From Gluconobacter morbifer G707 (lineage in GTDB: Bacteria > Pseudomonadota > Alphaproteobacteria > Acetobacterales > Acetobacteraceae), in contig NZ_AGQV01000001.1 in the NCBI RefSeq assembly GCF_000234355.1, positions 62,001 to 126,000 on the forward strand: 64,000 nucleotides of DNA, in the 5' to 3' direction. Positions 45,301 to 53,708 of this stretch are shown here, one piece after another. The first letter of the stretch is position 1, and every line of letters begins with the position of its first letter. Position numbers and translations under genes: made by a program. The notes beneath the pieces are model-generated. The model searched no databases and was not told where the DNA came from. It saw nothing but the letters and a program-made list of their open reading frames with translations.

Positions 45301-45419
45301 CGGCACAGCCCTACCGGTCCCAGCCCTGGGCGGGACATGTCCCGCGTTATACCGATTATGCCCAGCTTGCGCGCGTGGAGGAATGGCGCGCGGCCCATGC
45401 GGAAGGAGAGGGAGAATGA
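42381..45419 (+). CDS. addB: Double-strand break repair protein AddB
   Basis: A 1012-residue subunit of the AddAB helicase-nuclease, which resects DNA ends for RecA. The N-terminus carries VPSRRAGRALMEA, the degenerate motif of alphaproteobacterial AddB, in place of a full Walker A. The C-terminal PD-(D/E)XK nuclease shows GRADRIDID (about 865) and FDYKTG (about 881). No C-terminal cysteine cluster of the iron-sulfur staple type is visible. It overlaps tsaE and addA by ATGA junctions, so all three are coupled. Confidence 0.93.
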   Translation: MSRIVTIPGTEAFLDRVAHEWLERDPTAGTDGPGLILVPSRRAGRALMEAFLRVLDAQAALLPRIVAINDVDEDALASIGIDVMLPPAVEPQRRLAVLAMLILRTPIVTLGMDSTKGIDRAWPLAKALADLMDEAERSGVDLAERLPDAVEERFSEHWQQTLKFLEIVTAIWPKWLEEEGLSNPVARQIARLKAQALVWLEKPPETPVWAVGFADGSAAVLDVLAAVAQLESGLVVLPGVDLALPEEIWVDIPPSHPQFGLKEILGDLGVDRAEVTDWDCARDRAREKLLREIMLPEHGIARWGQHSGQWDTDELSLLPALDQQQEAQAIAMILRDVVSREGRTCALVSPDRGLAQRVGTELLRFGIHADDSAGESLSQTPAAVFLRLVAVAAEARLSPVALLSVLKHPLAALGRTPGDCHASARRLERLLLRGPAPAPGPAGLQAALEAYVADRREPDHGASADAPDEPESLTPFIARIGQAFDPLLSIEGAIPLPDLLERLIHTAEALAATEEEHAAPPEEDMRPGGRLWLGEDGEALSRILASLMQHTGILPPQTLGHLDSFLNTAMAGQMLTGLRAHRGGVELAHPRVSILGVLEARLLAFDVVVLGGLNETVWPPATDPGPWLSRPMRERVGLPSPERQTGISAHDFMSTALAAGQVVFANSARREGAPGVPARWLVRMEAFLGGRGQSLPVHPALDWQKALDQPLDGAETVDPPEPRPPVALRPRRLSITEIETWMQDPYAIYAKHVLKLNALRPLEEGAEYADFGTIVHDAMERVYRQYPDRWPANAPSILRRAFGEELARANMRPALVNWWGPRLARIADWVSERETGYRATEDAQARHMEIRASFTLQADRAPFELRGRADRIDIDEDGKATIFDYKTGQPPSGTSVATGWSVQLVLEGALLAQGAFQNVPAVETKRLLYWHLTGGDEPGRESDVPGSRAKTDAATLIGEAMEKLRGLVNAYDDPAQPYRSQPWAGHVPRYTDYAQLARVEEWRAAHAEGEGE

Positions 45420-48400
45420 ACACAGCGCCCGACCGCGCCAGTGTCATCCGCAATGCTGACGCCACGCAGCGTCAGGCCTCTGATCCGAGGGCCTCGGTGT
45501 TCGTGTCCGCCTCCGCGGGCTCGGGCAAGACGAAACTGCTCATTGACCGTCTGTTGCGGCTGATGCTGCCGTTATATGTCCAGACGGATGATGGCGGGAC
45601 CGTTCTGGCCGAAGGAGCGCATCCCGCCCGGATCCTGTGCCTGACCTATACCAAGGCGGCTGCTGCGGAAATGGCCAACCGGCTCCAGGCCCGGCTGGGA
45701 AGCTGGGTGTCCCTGCCCGATGAGGCTCTGGGGCAGGAGCTGGAAAAGCTCGATGTTCCGAATACGGAGGAAACACGTCGCCGGGCGCGGTCCCTGTTCC
45801 TTTGTGTTCTGGATCTGCCCGGAGGCCTGCGGATCGAGACGATCCATGCTTTCTGTCAGTCTCTCCTGAGGCGCTTCCCGCTTGAAGCCGCCGTAGATCC
45901 GCATTTCACCCTGATGGAAGACACGGACACCACGCTGGCCCTGCGCGAGGCGATGGAAAGCGAACTTGCCCGGTCCCCGGCTCTCGCGGCAGAACTGGCG
46001 GGCACTGTGGGGATTGATCGCTTTTTCCAGCGCATTCGGGGCCTGAGCATGGAGGAAGGCCGGGCGCGCCCATTGCTGGAGCGCTGGGCCATGATGCCGG
46101 ATGCGGTCGTGAACGCCTATCGCCGGGCGCTGAAGGCCGGACAGGAAGACGCGGGAGATCTGCGGGAACTGATCTGCCAGCCTCCGGTGGAAGAGCGTCT
46201 GCGTGAAGAGCTTCAGGCTCTTCAGCCTCTGGCGACCGATGCTGCACGTAAACTGGTTGATCCGATGCTGGTCTGGCTGTCGCTCCCTGCCGGGGAGCGT
46301 GATCCGGCGCTCTGGCTGTCCAGTTTCATCGTGAAAGGCGGAACGGTCCGGAAGATCGGCGGCTTTGCCAATACTGCCGCCCGGAAGGCGCTGCCCGATC
46401 TGGAAAAGGTTCTGATGGCGGAAGGGGAGCGGCTCCTCGAACTCAACGAAAGTATCCGGCGGGCAGTGCTCGTGGCCCTGAACCGGGCATTTGTCGGCCT
46501 TGTCGCGCCGATGCTGTCTGCGTTCCAGAGTGGCAAGGCAGCGCGTGGTCTGGTGGATTACAATGATCTCATTCAGGAAACGCGCAATCTGCTGGAAGAT
46601 CCGGGTGCGGCATGGGTGCTCTACAAACTCGATGGCGGCATTGATCATCTTCTGCTGGATGAGGTGCAGGACAATTCAGCCCTGCAATGGGAAATCGCCA
46701 GCGCTCTGACCTCGGAGTTCTTTGCCGGCGAAGGCGCGTGGGAAACGGGCGCCCGGCCACGCACGATCTTTGCGGTCGGCGATTTCAAGCAGTCCATTTA
46801 CGGCTTTCAGGGCGCGGACCCGGAACAGTTTCACCGCTGGCGGCAGATTTTCGCTTCGCGCGTGCGATCTGCCGGGCTGCTGTGGCGCGACCCTGACCTG
46901 AACGTGTCGTTTCGGTCAGTGGCGCCTGTCCTGTCTTTCGTGGATGCCGTCTTTTCACAGCCGCTGGCAGCGCATGGTCTTTCGGAAGACGGAGAGGGGC
47001 GTCGGCTCCTGCCGCATGTCTCGGCCCGGCCGGGGCAGGGCGGGCGTGTGGAGCTCTGGCCGCTCGTGCCCGCGGTGGAAGGCGAGTACGATGACGAAGG
47101 CCTTTCCCCCTGGGATGCGCCCCGGGCCAATACCGGCCAGCGCAGTGCGCCCCAGAGACTGGCCGAGGCGCTTGCACAGTGGATCGGAGAGCAGATCGGA
47201 CGGGCTCCACAACCCGGACAGGCTCCGCTTCGGGCCGGAGAAATCCTGATCCTCGTGCCCCGGCGGTCTCCGTTTCTGCGCTCCCTAATCCGGGCGCTGA
47301 AGACGCGCGATGTGCCGGTGGCGACGCTGGTTCGGGTCGGGCTGACACAGCAGGTGGCCGTCCGGGACCTAATGACGCTCTGCGCCACGCTGCTCCTGCC
47401 TCAGGATGACCTGACGCTGGCATCCGTCCTGACGTCTCCCCTCGGAGGATTGACGGATGAGTCCCTGATGGCGCTCGCCACGCAGGACGGCACGACCCAT
47501 GCGCTTGGGCCACAGGGGCAGCCGCTCTGGACGGTGCTGCGGAGTCGGTACAGGGAGCGTCCGGACTGGCGGGACGCCTGGGAGATGCTGTCCACGCTCT
47601 ATGCCCGCGTGGATTATGCCACGCCCTATCGTCTGCTTGCAGAGGCTTTGGGGCAGCATGGCGGCCGAACGAGGCTGCTGCGGCGTCTGGGGCCCGAAGC
47701 CGCCGAGCCGGTGGATGAACTGTTGACGGCGGCGCTGCGGTATGAGGGGCTGCACCCGCCATCGCTTCAGGGGTTCCTGCACTGGTTGGAGGCGAGTGAG
47801 ATCACCAGCAAACGCGAGGCGGAGAGTGAATCCGGGGCCGTGCGCGTCATGACGGTACACGGGTCCAAGGGATTGCAGGCCCGTCTGGTTGTTCTGCCAG
47901 ATACGACATCCAGGGCGCCATCGAGCGGGGATTTCCTGTGGGAAGCCGAGGATGGTCTCGATCTGCCACTCTGGGTGCCGAAGAAGGACATGGGCACGGC
48001 GGTCACGTCCGTCCTGTCCGACCGGGAAGCCGAAAAGGCCCGGGGGGAAAATAACCGTCTGCTTTATGTCGCGCTCACGCGTGCCAGTGACTGGCTGGTT
48101 GTCTGCGGAGCGGATGGCCGGCGGGAACTGGATGAAAAAAGCTGGTACCGCCAGTGTGAAGCCGGGTTTTCAAAACTGTCCGGTGTGCGATCGGAGCCGC
48201 TTGGTCTTGGATGGGACGGAGACCGGCAGATTCTGGAAGAGAAACGGACGGTCCGGCAGGAGACCGGGGAAATCTGCCAGCCGGAGACGCGCCCCGCAAA
48301 ACTGCCCGGATGGGCTGGACGCGCCCCGGACTGGAAGCCGGTTATTGCCCCGCGTGAAGATATCCTGACCCGGCCTCTCGCGCCGAGCCGGCCTGAAGGC

Positions 48401-48991
48401 GCGGAGTTCGGAGAGGCTCCCGCGGCCCGTTCTCCCCTTGAGTTGCTGGAAAATCGTCCGTTGCCCGTGCGTGAACAGGCGATGCGGCGTGGCGTCATGA
48501 TCCACCGCCTGCTTCAGCTTCTACCCGAAACGCCAGCACCAGAACGTGCGGCACTGGCGCTGCGCTGGCTGGCCCGTCCCGCGTTGGGCTTGACGGTGGA
48601 GGAACAGGACCGCCTGGCGGAGCAGGTCATGGGGGTTCTGCATCATCCGGATCTCGCGCCTCTGTTCGAGCCGGGCAGCAGGGCGGAGCAGCCGGTGTCC
48701 GGAGTCAGTCAGGGGCGCGTCGTTCTGGGGCAAGTGGATCGTCTGCGGATCCGGCCCCGGGCGGACGGGGGAGGCGATATCTGGGTCTGCGACTACAAAA
48801 CCAACCGGAAACCGCCGAGTCGCACAGAACGGGTCCCGGTGGCCTATCTGCGGCAGATGGCGGCCTATCGGTCGGTGCTGGAGCAACTTCATCCCGGATA
48901 CCGCATTCACTGTTCACTGGTCTGGACGGAAGGGCCGGCCGTACAGACCCTGCCAGACCGCCTTCTGGATGACGTACTGCCCGGGTCTTGA
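45416..48991 (+). CDS. addA: Double-strand break repair helicase AddA
   Basis: A 1191-residue UvrD-type helicase-nuclease that partners AddB. Walker A is SASAGSGKTKLLIDR (residues 33-40 core), Walker B is LLLDEVQDNS (about 411), the motif VI region is LLYVALTRASD (about 881) and the C-terminal nuclease centre is CDYKTNRKPP (about 1125). ATG 45416 overlaps the addB stop by four bases. The large insertions between helicase motifs are of normal family size. TrxA follows after 81 bases, the order seen in many alphaproteobacteria. Confidence 0.95.
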   Translation: MNTAPDRASVIRNADATQRQASDPRASVFVSASAGSGKTKLLIDRLLRLMLPLYVQTDDGGTVLAEGAHPARILCLTYTKAAAAEMANRLQARLGSWVSLPDEALGQELEKLDVPNTEETRRRARSLFLCVLDLPGGLRIETIHAFCQSLLRRFPLEAAVDPHFTLMEDTDTTLALREAMESELARSPALAAELAGTVGIDRFFQRIRGLSMEEGRARPLLERWAMMPDAVVNAYRRALKAGQEDAGDLRELICQPPVEERLREELQALQPLATDAARKLVDPMLVWLSLPAGERDPALWLSSFIVKGGTVRKIGGFANTAARKALPDLEKVLMAEGERLLELNESIRRAVLVALNRAFVGLVAPMLSAFQSGKAARGLVDYNDLIQETRNLLEDPGAAWVLYKLDGGIDHLLLDEVQDNSALQWEIASALTSEFFAGEGAWETGARPRTIFAVGDFKQSIYGFQGADPEQFHRWRQIFASRVRSAGLLWRDPDLNVSFRSVAPVLSFVDAVFSQPLAAHGLSEDGEGRRLLPHVSARPGQGGRVELWPLVPAVEGEYDDEGLSPWDAPRANTGQRSAPQRLAEALAQWIGEQIGRAPQPGQAPLRAGEILILVPRRSPFLRSLIRALKTRDVPVATLVRVGLTQQVAVRDLMTLCATLLLPQDDLTLASVLTSPLGGLTDESLMALATQDGTTHALGPQGQPLWTVLRSRYRERPDWRDAWEMLSTLYARVDYATPYRLLAEALGQHGGRTRLLRRLGPEAAEPVDELLTAALRYEGLHPPSLQGFLHWLEASEITSKREAESESGAVRVMTVHGSKGLQARLVVLPDTTSRAPSSGDFLWEAEDGLDLPLWVPKKDMGTAVTSVLSDREAEKARGENNRLLYVALTRASDWLVVCGADGRRELDEKSWYRQCEAGFSKLSGVRSEPLGLGWDGDRQILEEKRTVRQETGEICQPETRPAKLPGWAGRAPDWKPVIAPREDILTRPLAPSRPEGAEFGEAPAARSPLELLENRPLPVREQAMRRGVMIHRLLQLLPETPAPERAALALRWLARPALGLTVEEQDRLAEQVMGVLHHPDLAPLFEPGSRAEQPVSGVSQGRVVLGQVDRLRIRPRADGGGDIWVCDYKTNRKPPSRTERVPVAYLRQMAAYRSVLEQLHPGYRIHCSLVWTEGPAVQTLPDRLLDDVLPGS

Positions 48992-49072
48992 TTTCGCGTC
49001 CCGTCTCTTGCAGTCCGGTAGGCAGAGGCCGATATCGGTTTTCAGAACTCCATGCGACTAAGGAACATACCC

Positions 49073-49399
49073 ATGAGCGCAAACACCGTTGCCGTATCCG
49101 ACAGCAGCTTCGAGACGGACGTTCTCAAGGCCGAAGGGCCTGTGCTGGTTGATTTCTGGGCCGAATGGTGCGGTCCGTGCAAGATGATCGCACCCGCTCT
49201 GGAGGAAATCGGCGCCGAGTATCAGGGTCGTCTGAAGGTTGCGAAAGTCAACATCGACTCCAATCCGGAGGCCCCAACGAAATATGGTGTCCGCAGCATT
49301 CCGACGCTGATTGTCTTCAAGGACGGCAAGCCGGTGGCCCAGCAACTTGGCGCCATGCCCAAGAGCCAGCTCAAGGCCTGGGTTGAACAGTCCATCTGA
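49073..49399 (+). CDS. trxA: Thioredoxin
   Basis: A 108-residue cytosolic disulfide reductase. The active site is WCGPC with Cys33 and Cys36, preceded by LVDFWAEW; the conserved cis-Pro is in SIPTLIVF. It follows addA on the same strand and is probably in the same transcript. ATG 49073 has AAGGAA upstream; an in-frame ATG at 49052 would add seven residues. A hairpin CGTGACGG-N7-CCGTTACG (49413-49435) lies after the stop but lacks a T run. Confidence 0.97.
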   Translation: MSANTVAVSDSSFETDVLKAEGPVLVDFWAEWCGPCKMIAPALEEIGAEYQGRLKVAKVNIDSNPEAPTKYGVRSIPTLIVFKDGKPVAQQLGAMPKSQLKAWVEQSI

Positions 49400-49448
49400 G
49401 ACTGGTGCGAAACGTGACGGTTCTGGTCCGTTACGCTTCCTTAAGAGG

Positions 49449-49489
49449 CGTGGCCACGATCCTTTCCTTTGTGTAGGATCGTGGCCATG
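49449..49489 (+). promoter_or_regulatory. Stem-loop covering the rnd ribosome-binding site and start codon
   Basis: GGCCACGATCCT (49452-49463) and AGGATCGTGGCC (49475-49486) form a perfect 12-bp inverted repeat with an 11-base loop, directly abutting ATG 49487. Extending to 49449-49489 gives a 15-bp stem (one G-T pair) that includes the AGGA ribosome-binding site and the start codon. It looks like a translational switch or a protein-binding palindrome. Confidence 0.6.
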
Positions 49490-50677
49490 CGTTCTAAAAC
49501 ACCGGATTTTCCGTCCCCCGTCCTGCTGACAACCACTGAAGATGTGGTGCGCGTCTGTGAAAAGCTCCAGCAGGAGCCATTCGTCACCATTGATACGGAA
49601 TTCGTAAGGGAACGGACGTACTGGCCGGAGCTCTGTCTTGTCCAGCTGGCCGGCAGGGAAGATGTCGTCCTTATTGATACGCTGGCGCCCGGAATTGACC
49701 TGACGGCTCTGGGGCAGCTTCTGGCGGAACCCGACTGCATCAAGGTATTCCATGCCGCGCGGCAGGATCTTGAAATCTTCCTGCATATTTTCGACCGTCT
49801 TCCCGTTTCGGTCTTTGATACACAGGTTGCGGCCATGGTTGCCGGTTTCGGGGATCAGGTCGGTTACGACAGTCTCGTCGGAGCCATTACGGGGCGCTCC
49901 ATCGACAAGGCGCACCGCTTTAGTGACTGGGCGGCCCGCCCGCTGACCAAGGCGCAGATTGCCTACGCGGCGGCGGATGTCACGCATCTGCGGACGGTTT
50001 ACCTGGCGCTTCGCAAGCAGCTTGAGGAGCAGGGACGCCTGCACTGGGCGGATGCGGAACAGGGTGTTCTGACCGAAGAGAGCACGTTCCGTCCCGATCC
50101 GCGCCGTCTGTGGGAAAAGCTCAAGGCCCGGACGAGTAACCGCCGGATGCTGGGTGTGCTGCGCGAAATCGTTGCATGGCGCGAGCAGGAGGCCCAGAAC
50201 GCCAATCTGCCCCGCCAGCGCCTGATCCGTGACGAGAGCCTTCTGGAAGTCGCGGCGATCCGCCCGCAGGACGTGGATGCTCTGGCACGTGTCCGTGGCG
50301 TGACGCGGGGATTTGCGGAGGGCCGGATGGGCACAGGATTGCTCGATGCGGTGCGCATCGGGGAAGATCTGCCAGAAGCCGATCTGCCTAGGCCGCCTTC
50401 CAAAGGGGACCGGACGCGACCTTCTACTGCGCTTGTGGCGCTGCTGCGGGTTCTTCAGGCTGCCAAATGCGAACAGCATAAGGTGGCGCCCCGTCTGGTA
50501 GCGTCTTCCGACGATCTGGACCGGATTGCCCTCGGGGAAACGGATGTCGGTGCCCTCAAGGGATGGCGCCGGGAGCTTTTCGGGCTGGATGCGCAGGCTC
50601 TGGTCCGGGGAGAAATTGCACTGGCCGTCGTCGATGGCAGTGTGGAGCTCCAGCGCGTGAGGGCGCCCGCCGAATAG
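49487..50677 (+). CDS. rnd: Ribonuclease D
   Basis: A 396-residue 3'-5' exoribonuclease of the DEDD family, used in tRNA and stable-RNA maturation. Acidic residues are Asp36 and Glu38 in VTIDTEFVRER, Asp in HAARQDLEIF and Asp in YAAADVTHL. An HRDC domain (about 210-290) and a further C-terminal helical part follow. The start codon lies in a strong stem-loop (49449-49489), so the level of translation may be controlled. An in-frame TTG at 49469 is a less likely start. Confidence 0.93.
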   Translation: MRSKTPDFPSPVLLTTTEDVVRVCEKLQQEPFVTIDTEFVRERTYWPELCLVQLAGREDVVLIDTLAPGIDLTALGQLLAEPDCIKVFHAARQDLEIFLHIFDRLPVSVFDTQVAAMVAGFGDQVGYDSLVGAITGRSIDKAHRFSDWAARPLTKAQIAYAAADVTHLRTVYLALRKQLEEQGRLHWADAEQGVLTEESTFRPDPRRLWEKLKARTSNRRMLGVLREIVAWREQEAQNANLPRQRLIRDESLLEVAAIRPQDVDALARVRGVTRGFAEGRMGTGLLDAVRIGEDLPEADLPRPPSKGDRTRPSTALVALLRVLQAAKCEQHKVAPRLVASSDDLDRIALGETDVGALKGWRRELFGLDAQALVRGEIALAVVDGSVELQRVRAPAE

Positions 50678-50812
50678 AAGCGCCTTCGACGTTGCCGGGA
50701 GTTTCTGGTAAGACCATTCTCCAAGCAAGATCCGGTTCCAGTGAACCGGGACGGAATACCAACACGAGAACGGATCGTTGCCGATCCGGATGCGGGACAG
50801 AGGAACCGATAT

Positions 50813-51529
50813 ATGGACTGGACGGACGAGACGATCGCCAGGCTTCGCGAGTTGTGGAGTCAGGGACTTTCGACCGCCGAGATCGGCCGCCAGCTCTCCA
50901 TTACCAAGAACGCTGTTGTGGGCAAGGCGCATCGTCTGGGTCTGCCGCCGCGTCCTTCGCCGATCCGCAACCGCAAGGTCAAGGATGGAGAGGCGGCGAC
51001 CGAGGCCGCGCCGCGCCGCAAAAGCCCTTCCCGCGCCAAGACCGCTCCGGCTTCTGAACACACAACGCCGGATCTGCTGGCGGATAAACCGGCTGCGACA
51101 TCTGGGGTCAGCGCTGTTGCGGCGGATGCTGCGCCTGCCGCCCCTAGGAAGGCTGCTGTGGCTGTGAAGGCTGCTCCTGCCAAGGCCAGTGCGCCTCCCG
51201 TGCGGCCTGCGCCCGCCCCGGCAGTGAAAGTTGTGGCGGAAAAGCGGGCCGATCCTGTTGTTGCGCCCCCGCTTCGAGACATTCCTGATACGGTATCAAG
51301 ATCTGCGCCGCGCGCAACGCCTGCGCCCCGTTCGCCCTCTACAACGGCTCAGCGGTTTACGGCCGGGATCGACCGTCCTGCGCGGCGTGGACCGTCCTGC
51401 TGCTGGCCGATTGGTGACCCGGGGACGCCGGGCTTTCATTTCTGTGGTGCCACTCCCCTACCGGGCAAGCCTTACTGTGCCGAACATGCCGCCATTGCCT
51501 ACGTCAAGATCCGCGACCGGCGCGACTGA
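50813..51529 (+). CDS. gcrA: GcrA cell cycle regulator
   Basis: A 238-residue alphaproteobacterial master regulator that binds sigma70 holoenzyme and acts at CcrM-methylated GANTC promoters in S phase. The N-terminal helix-turn-helix (residues 1-45) reads MDWTDETIARLRELW and SITKNAVVGKAHRLG; a long Ala/Pro/Lys-rich linker follows; the C-terminal Cys motif has CCWPIGDPG, FCG and YCAEHA. GTG 50741 would extend the N-terminus, but the conserved start is ATG 50813. The following terminator separates it from the convergent bactofilin gene. Confidence 0.93.
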   Translation: MDWTDETIARLRELWSQGLSTAEIGRQLSITKNAVVGKAHRLGLPPRPSPIRNRKVKDGEAATEAAPRRKSPSRAKTAPASEHTTPDLLADKPAATSGVSAVAADAAPAAPRKAAVAVKAAPAKASAPPVRPAPAPAVKVVAEKRADPVVAPPLRDIPDTVSRSAPRATPAPRSPSTTAQRFTAGIDRPARRGPSCCWPIGDPGTPGFHFCGATPLPGKPYCAEHAAIAYVKIRDRRD

Positions 51530-51650
51530 GCAAGGCTTTTCCCGTCATCAGGGTTTTTCTGAATCCGCTGTTTTCCGATCCGGGGGATAGCGGTTTTTCG
51601 GACAGGATACAGGCCTGCACGGTAGCCTCTCATCTGTATGGAGATGACAC

Positions 51651-51688
51651 AAAAAAGCCGCCACTCCTTGCGGAGGGCGGCCTTTTTT
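51651..51688. terminator. Bidirectional intrinsic terminator
   Basis: GCCGCC (51657-51662) pairs with GGCGGC (51676-51681), with an inner CTCC/GGAG extension, A-rich 5' flank and T-rich 3' flank. It can end both gcrA and the bactofilin gene. Confidence 0.9.
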
Positions 51689-51701
51689 GTGATGCCGGAT
51701 A

Positions 51702-52364
51702 TCAGGAGGCGGCGGCTTCTTTCTTTTCAGAAGCTTTTGCACCCTCGGAAAGTCCCGGGCGGGCCGCACCATCCGTAATCATTTCCAGCTGGCCAGTGAT
51801 CTGGCCGCCATCTTCAACCTTCAGGCGACGGCATTTGGCCTTGCCGATCAGGCGACCCGTTGCACGGATCGTCAGGCTGCCGTTGACGGTCAGGGTACCG
51901 TCGATCGTACCGCCGACTTCGGCGTCTTCCACTTCGATGCCGCCCCGGAATACACCACCCTGCGTGACGGACAGTTCCGTCGCCTGGATCATGCTGGACT
52001 CGACGGTCCCTTCAACCACCAGACGCTCGGCGTCCTGCACCGTTCCCTGAACGCTGATGCCGCGTCCGACAACGAGCGTGCGGCGTTCCGGACCGGCCTG
52101 GCGCGGCGCACCCGGCACCGTCGCGGTGCCAGGACGTGGAACGCCGGCTGGCGTGGCGCCCGGCGGAGTAGGGGGGGACGGCGGCGTCGGGAAGGGGGAG
52201 CGACCCATGGAAGCGGGATCCTTCTGCTGGTTGGAGGGTGTTCCGGATCCTGACGCGGAAGCGGTCTGGCTGGAAGCGTCCGGCCGGTTGGGAAAGATGG
52301 GCTGGCCTGCGAGCTTGTTCTCGTCAGGTTTGGCGTCTTCTTCCGGTTTGCGTCTTCTGAACAA
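51702..52364 (-). CDS. Bactofilin
   Basis: A 220-residue cytoskeletal protein. Its N-terminal 90 residues are disordered (Pro/Ala/Ser-rich) and start with a basic FRRRK, then a right-handed beta-helix domain (about 93-195) with repeated GTV-x-GTI/GGTIDGTL steps typical of DUF583. Bactofilins polymerise without nucleotide and organise stalk, cell-wall or chromosome features. The start is TTG 52364, because the frame above it has no ATG or GTG before a TGA at 52398-52400; GGGG upstream serves as ribosome-binding site. It is divergent from the adenosine kinase gene. Confidence 0.88.
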   Translation of the reverse strand: MFRRRKPEEDAKPDENKLAGQPIFPNRPDASSQTASASGSGTPSNQQKDPASMGRSPFPTPPSPPTPPGATPAGVPRPGTATVPGAPRQAGPERRTLVVGRGISVQGTVQDAERLVVEGTVESSMIQATELSVTQGGVFRGGIEVEDAEVGGTIDGTLTVNGSLTIRATGRLIGKAKCRRLKVEDGGQITGQLEMITDGAARPGLSEGAKASEKKEAAAS

Positions 52365-52664
52365 GGAAACCCCGCTGCGGATCTGAAAAAACGATAATCA
52401 GTCTTGGACATTGACCCCGGACACCGGATGACCCGATGCTGGAGAGCGGTCTTCGACAAGGCTACACGCTGACTGCCCGCCCGGACAAGACGTACATTTT
52501 CCTAAATGTCACAATCAGGACATCTCTTTCATCCGGTCGTCGGGCGGCGGGAGTTGGCGTATCCCCACAGGAGCCATATGATCGTGTTGATTTAATGGCG
52601 CATGTCACGTGTTTTACCCGTTAAAGCCTTTTTTCCAACAGACTACAGCCTTACTGGAGCTTTC
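52365..52664. other. Divergent intergenic region
   Basis: These 300 bases lie between the bactofilin and adenosine kinase starts. A 62-codon plus-strand frame (52436-52624) looks non-coding and has no ribosome-binding site. GGAG at 52656 is the adenosine kinase ribosome-binding site. I see no convincing structured RNA here; promoters for both genes are expected. Confidence 0.4.
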
Positions 52665-53645
52665 ATGTCCACACCCCAGCACGACCTTCTGTGTATCGGC
52701 AACGCGATCGTTGACGTTCTTGCATCCGTTGACCAGTCCGTGGCCGAGAAACTGGGGGCCGCTGCCGGAAGCATGACCCTGATCGACGCGCCGACCGCCC
52801 ATGCCATCGAACAGCATGTGACCGTGGAACGGATTGCCGGTGGTGGCTCAGGCGCCAATACCGCGGTTGTGGCGGCTCGCATGGGTGCGAAGGTTGCGTA
52901 TCTGGGCAAGGTGGCGGCGGATGAGGCCGGGACCCATTTTGCGCGTGACATGCAGGAGCAGGGCCTGACCTTTCCCTCCCAGCCCCTGCCGCTCGCGGAC
53001 GATATCCCGACGGCCCGCTGTATCGTTCTGGTCACTCCGGACGGGCAGCGCACCATGTTCACCTATCTCGGGGCCTGCACGGAATTCACACCTGAAGATG
53101 TGCATGAAAGCGTCGTGGCTGATGCCGCCATCACCTATCTGGAGGGGTACCTGTACGACAAGCCGCACGCCCAGGCCGCTTTCGAGCATGCGGCGAAGCT
53201 GGCGCGCAAGGCGGGTCGTCAGGTGGCCCTGACGCTGTCCGACACGTTCTGTGTCGAGCGGCATCGTGCCGCGTTCCGGGCGCTGGTGGCGGGACATGTG
53301 GATATTCTTTTCGCGAACGAAGCTGAACTGCTGGCACTTTATGAAGTGTCCGACTTCGAAGATGCCCTGCGTCAGGTCGGGACGGAGACGCAGCTTGCGG
53401 CCATCACGCGCGGTGAGAAGGGGGCTGTTGTCATCAGTAGCGGGGAACGCCATGATGTTCCGACTTCTCCCGTCAGTGTCGTGGATACGACTGGCGCTGG
53501 AGATGCTTTTGCTGCGGGATTCCTGGCCGGGCTGAGCCGCAGGCATGATCTTGTGACCTGCGCAAAGCTGGGAAATCAGGCAGCAGGAGAAATCATCACC
53601 CGTTTCGGTGCCCGCCCGGAAGACGATTTTTCCCTTCGTGCCTGA
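52665..53645 (+). CDS. Adenosine kinase-like PfkB sugar kinase
   Basis: A 326-residue PfkB carbohydrate kinase that phosphorylates adenosine or a related nucleoside with ATP. The N-terminal PfkB part shows GGGSGANTAVVAARMG, and the anion hole and catalytic base are in DTTGAGDAFAAG (residues 274-285, Asp280). FANEAELLALY fits the bacterial adenosine kinase group. GGAG lies before ATG 52665; a longer frame starts at 52602. Substrate is inferred from similarity to alphaproteobacterial adenosine kinases; ribokinase or fructokinase activity is the main alternative. Confidence 0.82.
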   Translation: MSTPQHDLLCIGNAIVDVLASVDQSVAEKLGAAAGSMTLIDAPTAHAIEQHVTVERIAGGGSGANTAVVAARMGAKVAYLGKVAADEAGTHFARDMQEQGLTFPSQPLPLADDIPTARCIVLVTPDGQRTMFTYLGACTEFTPEDVHESVVADAAITYLEGYLYDKPHAQAAFEHAAKLARKAGRQVALTLSDTFCVERHRAAFRALVAGHVDILFANEAELLALYEVSDFEDALRQVGTETQLAAITRGEKGAVVISSGERHDVPTSPVSVVDTTGAGDAFAAGFLAGLSRRHDLVTCAKLGNQAAGEIITRFGARPEDDFSLRA

Positions 53646-53708
53646 GAGGCGTTCTGAAAAGCAGGAAGGAGCGCCGACTGTTCACGTCGTGCTCCTTCTG
53701 GCGTCCGC

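Noticed and set aside
42165-45398. Open frame of 1077 codons on the minus strand, opposite addB
   Set aside because: It mirrors addB in a GC-rich codon context, with no ribosome-binding site and no recognisable domain; addB has clear nuclease motifs and coupled neighbours.
49058-51061. Open frame of 667 codons opposite trxA, rnd and the start of gcrA
   Set aside because: It crosses three real genes on the other strand and shows no family similarity.
52436-52624. 62-codon plus-strand frame between bactofilin and adenosine kinase
   Set aside because: No ribosome-binding site, no hydrophobic or charged pattern, lies in a promoter region.
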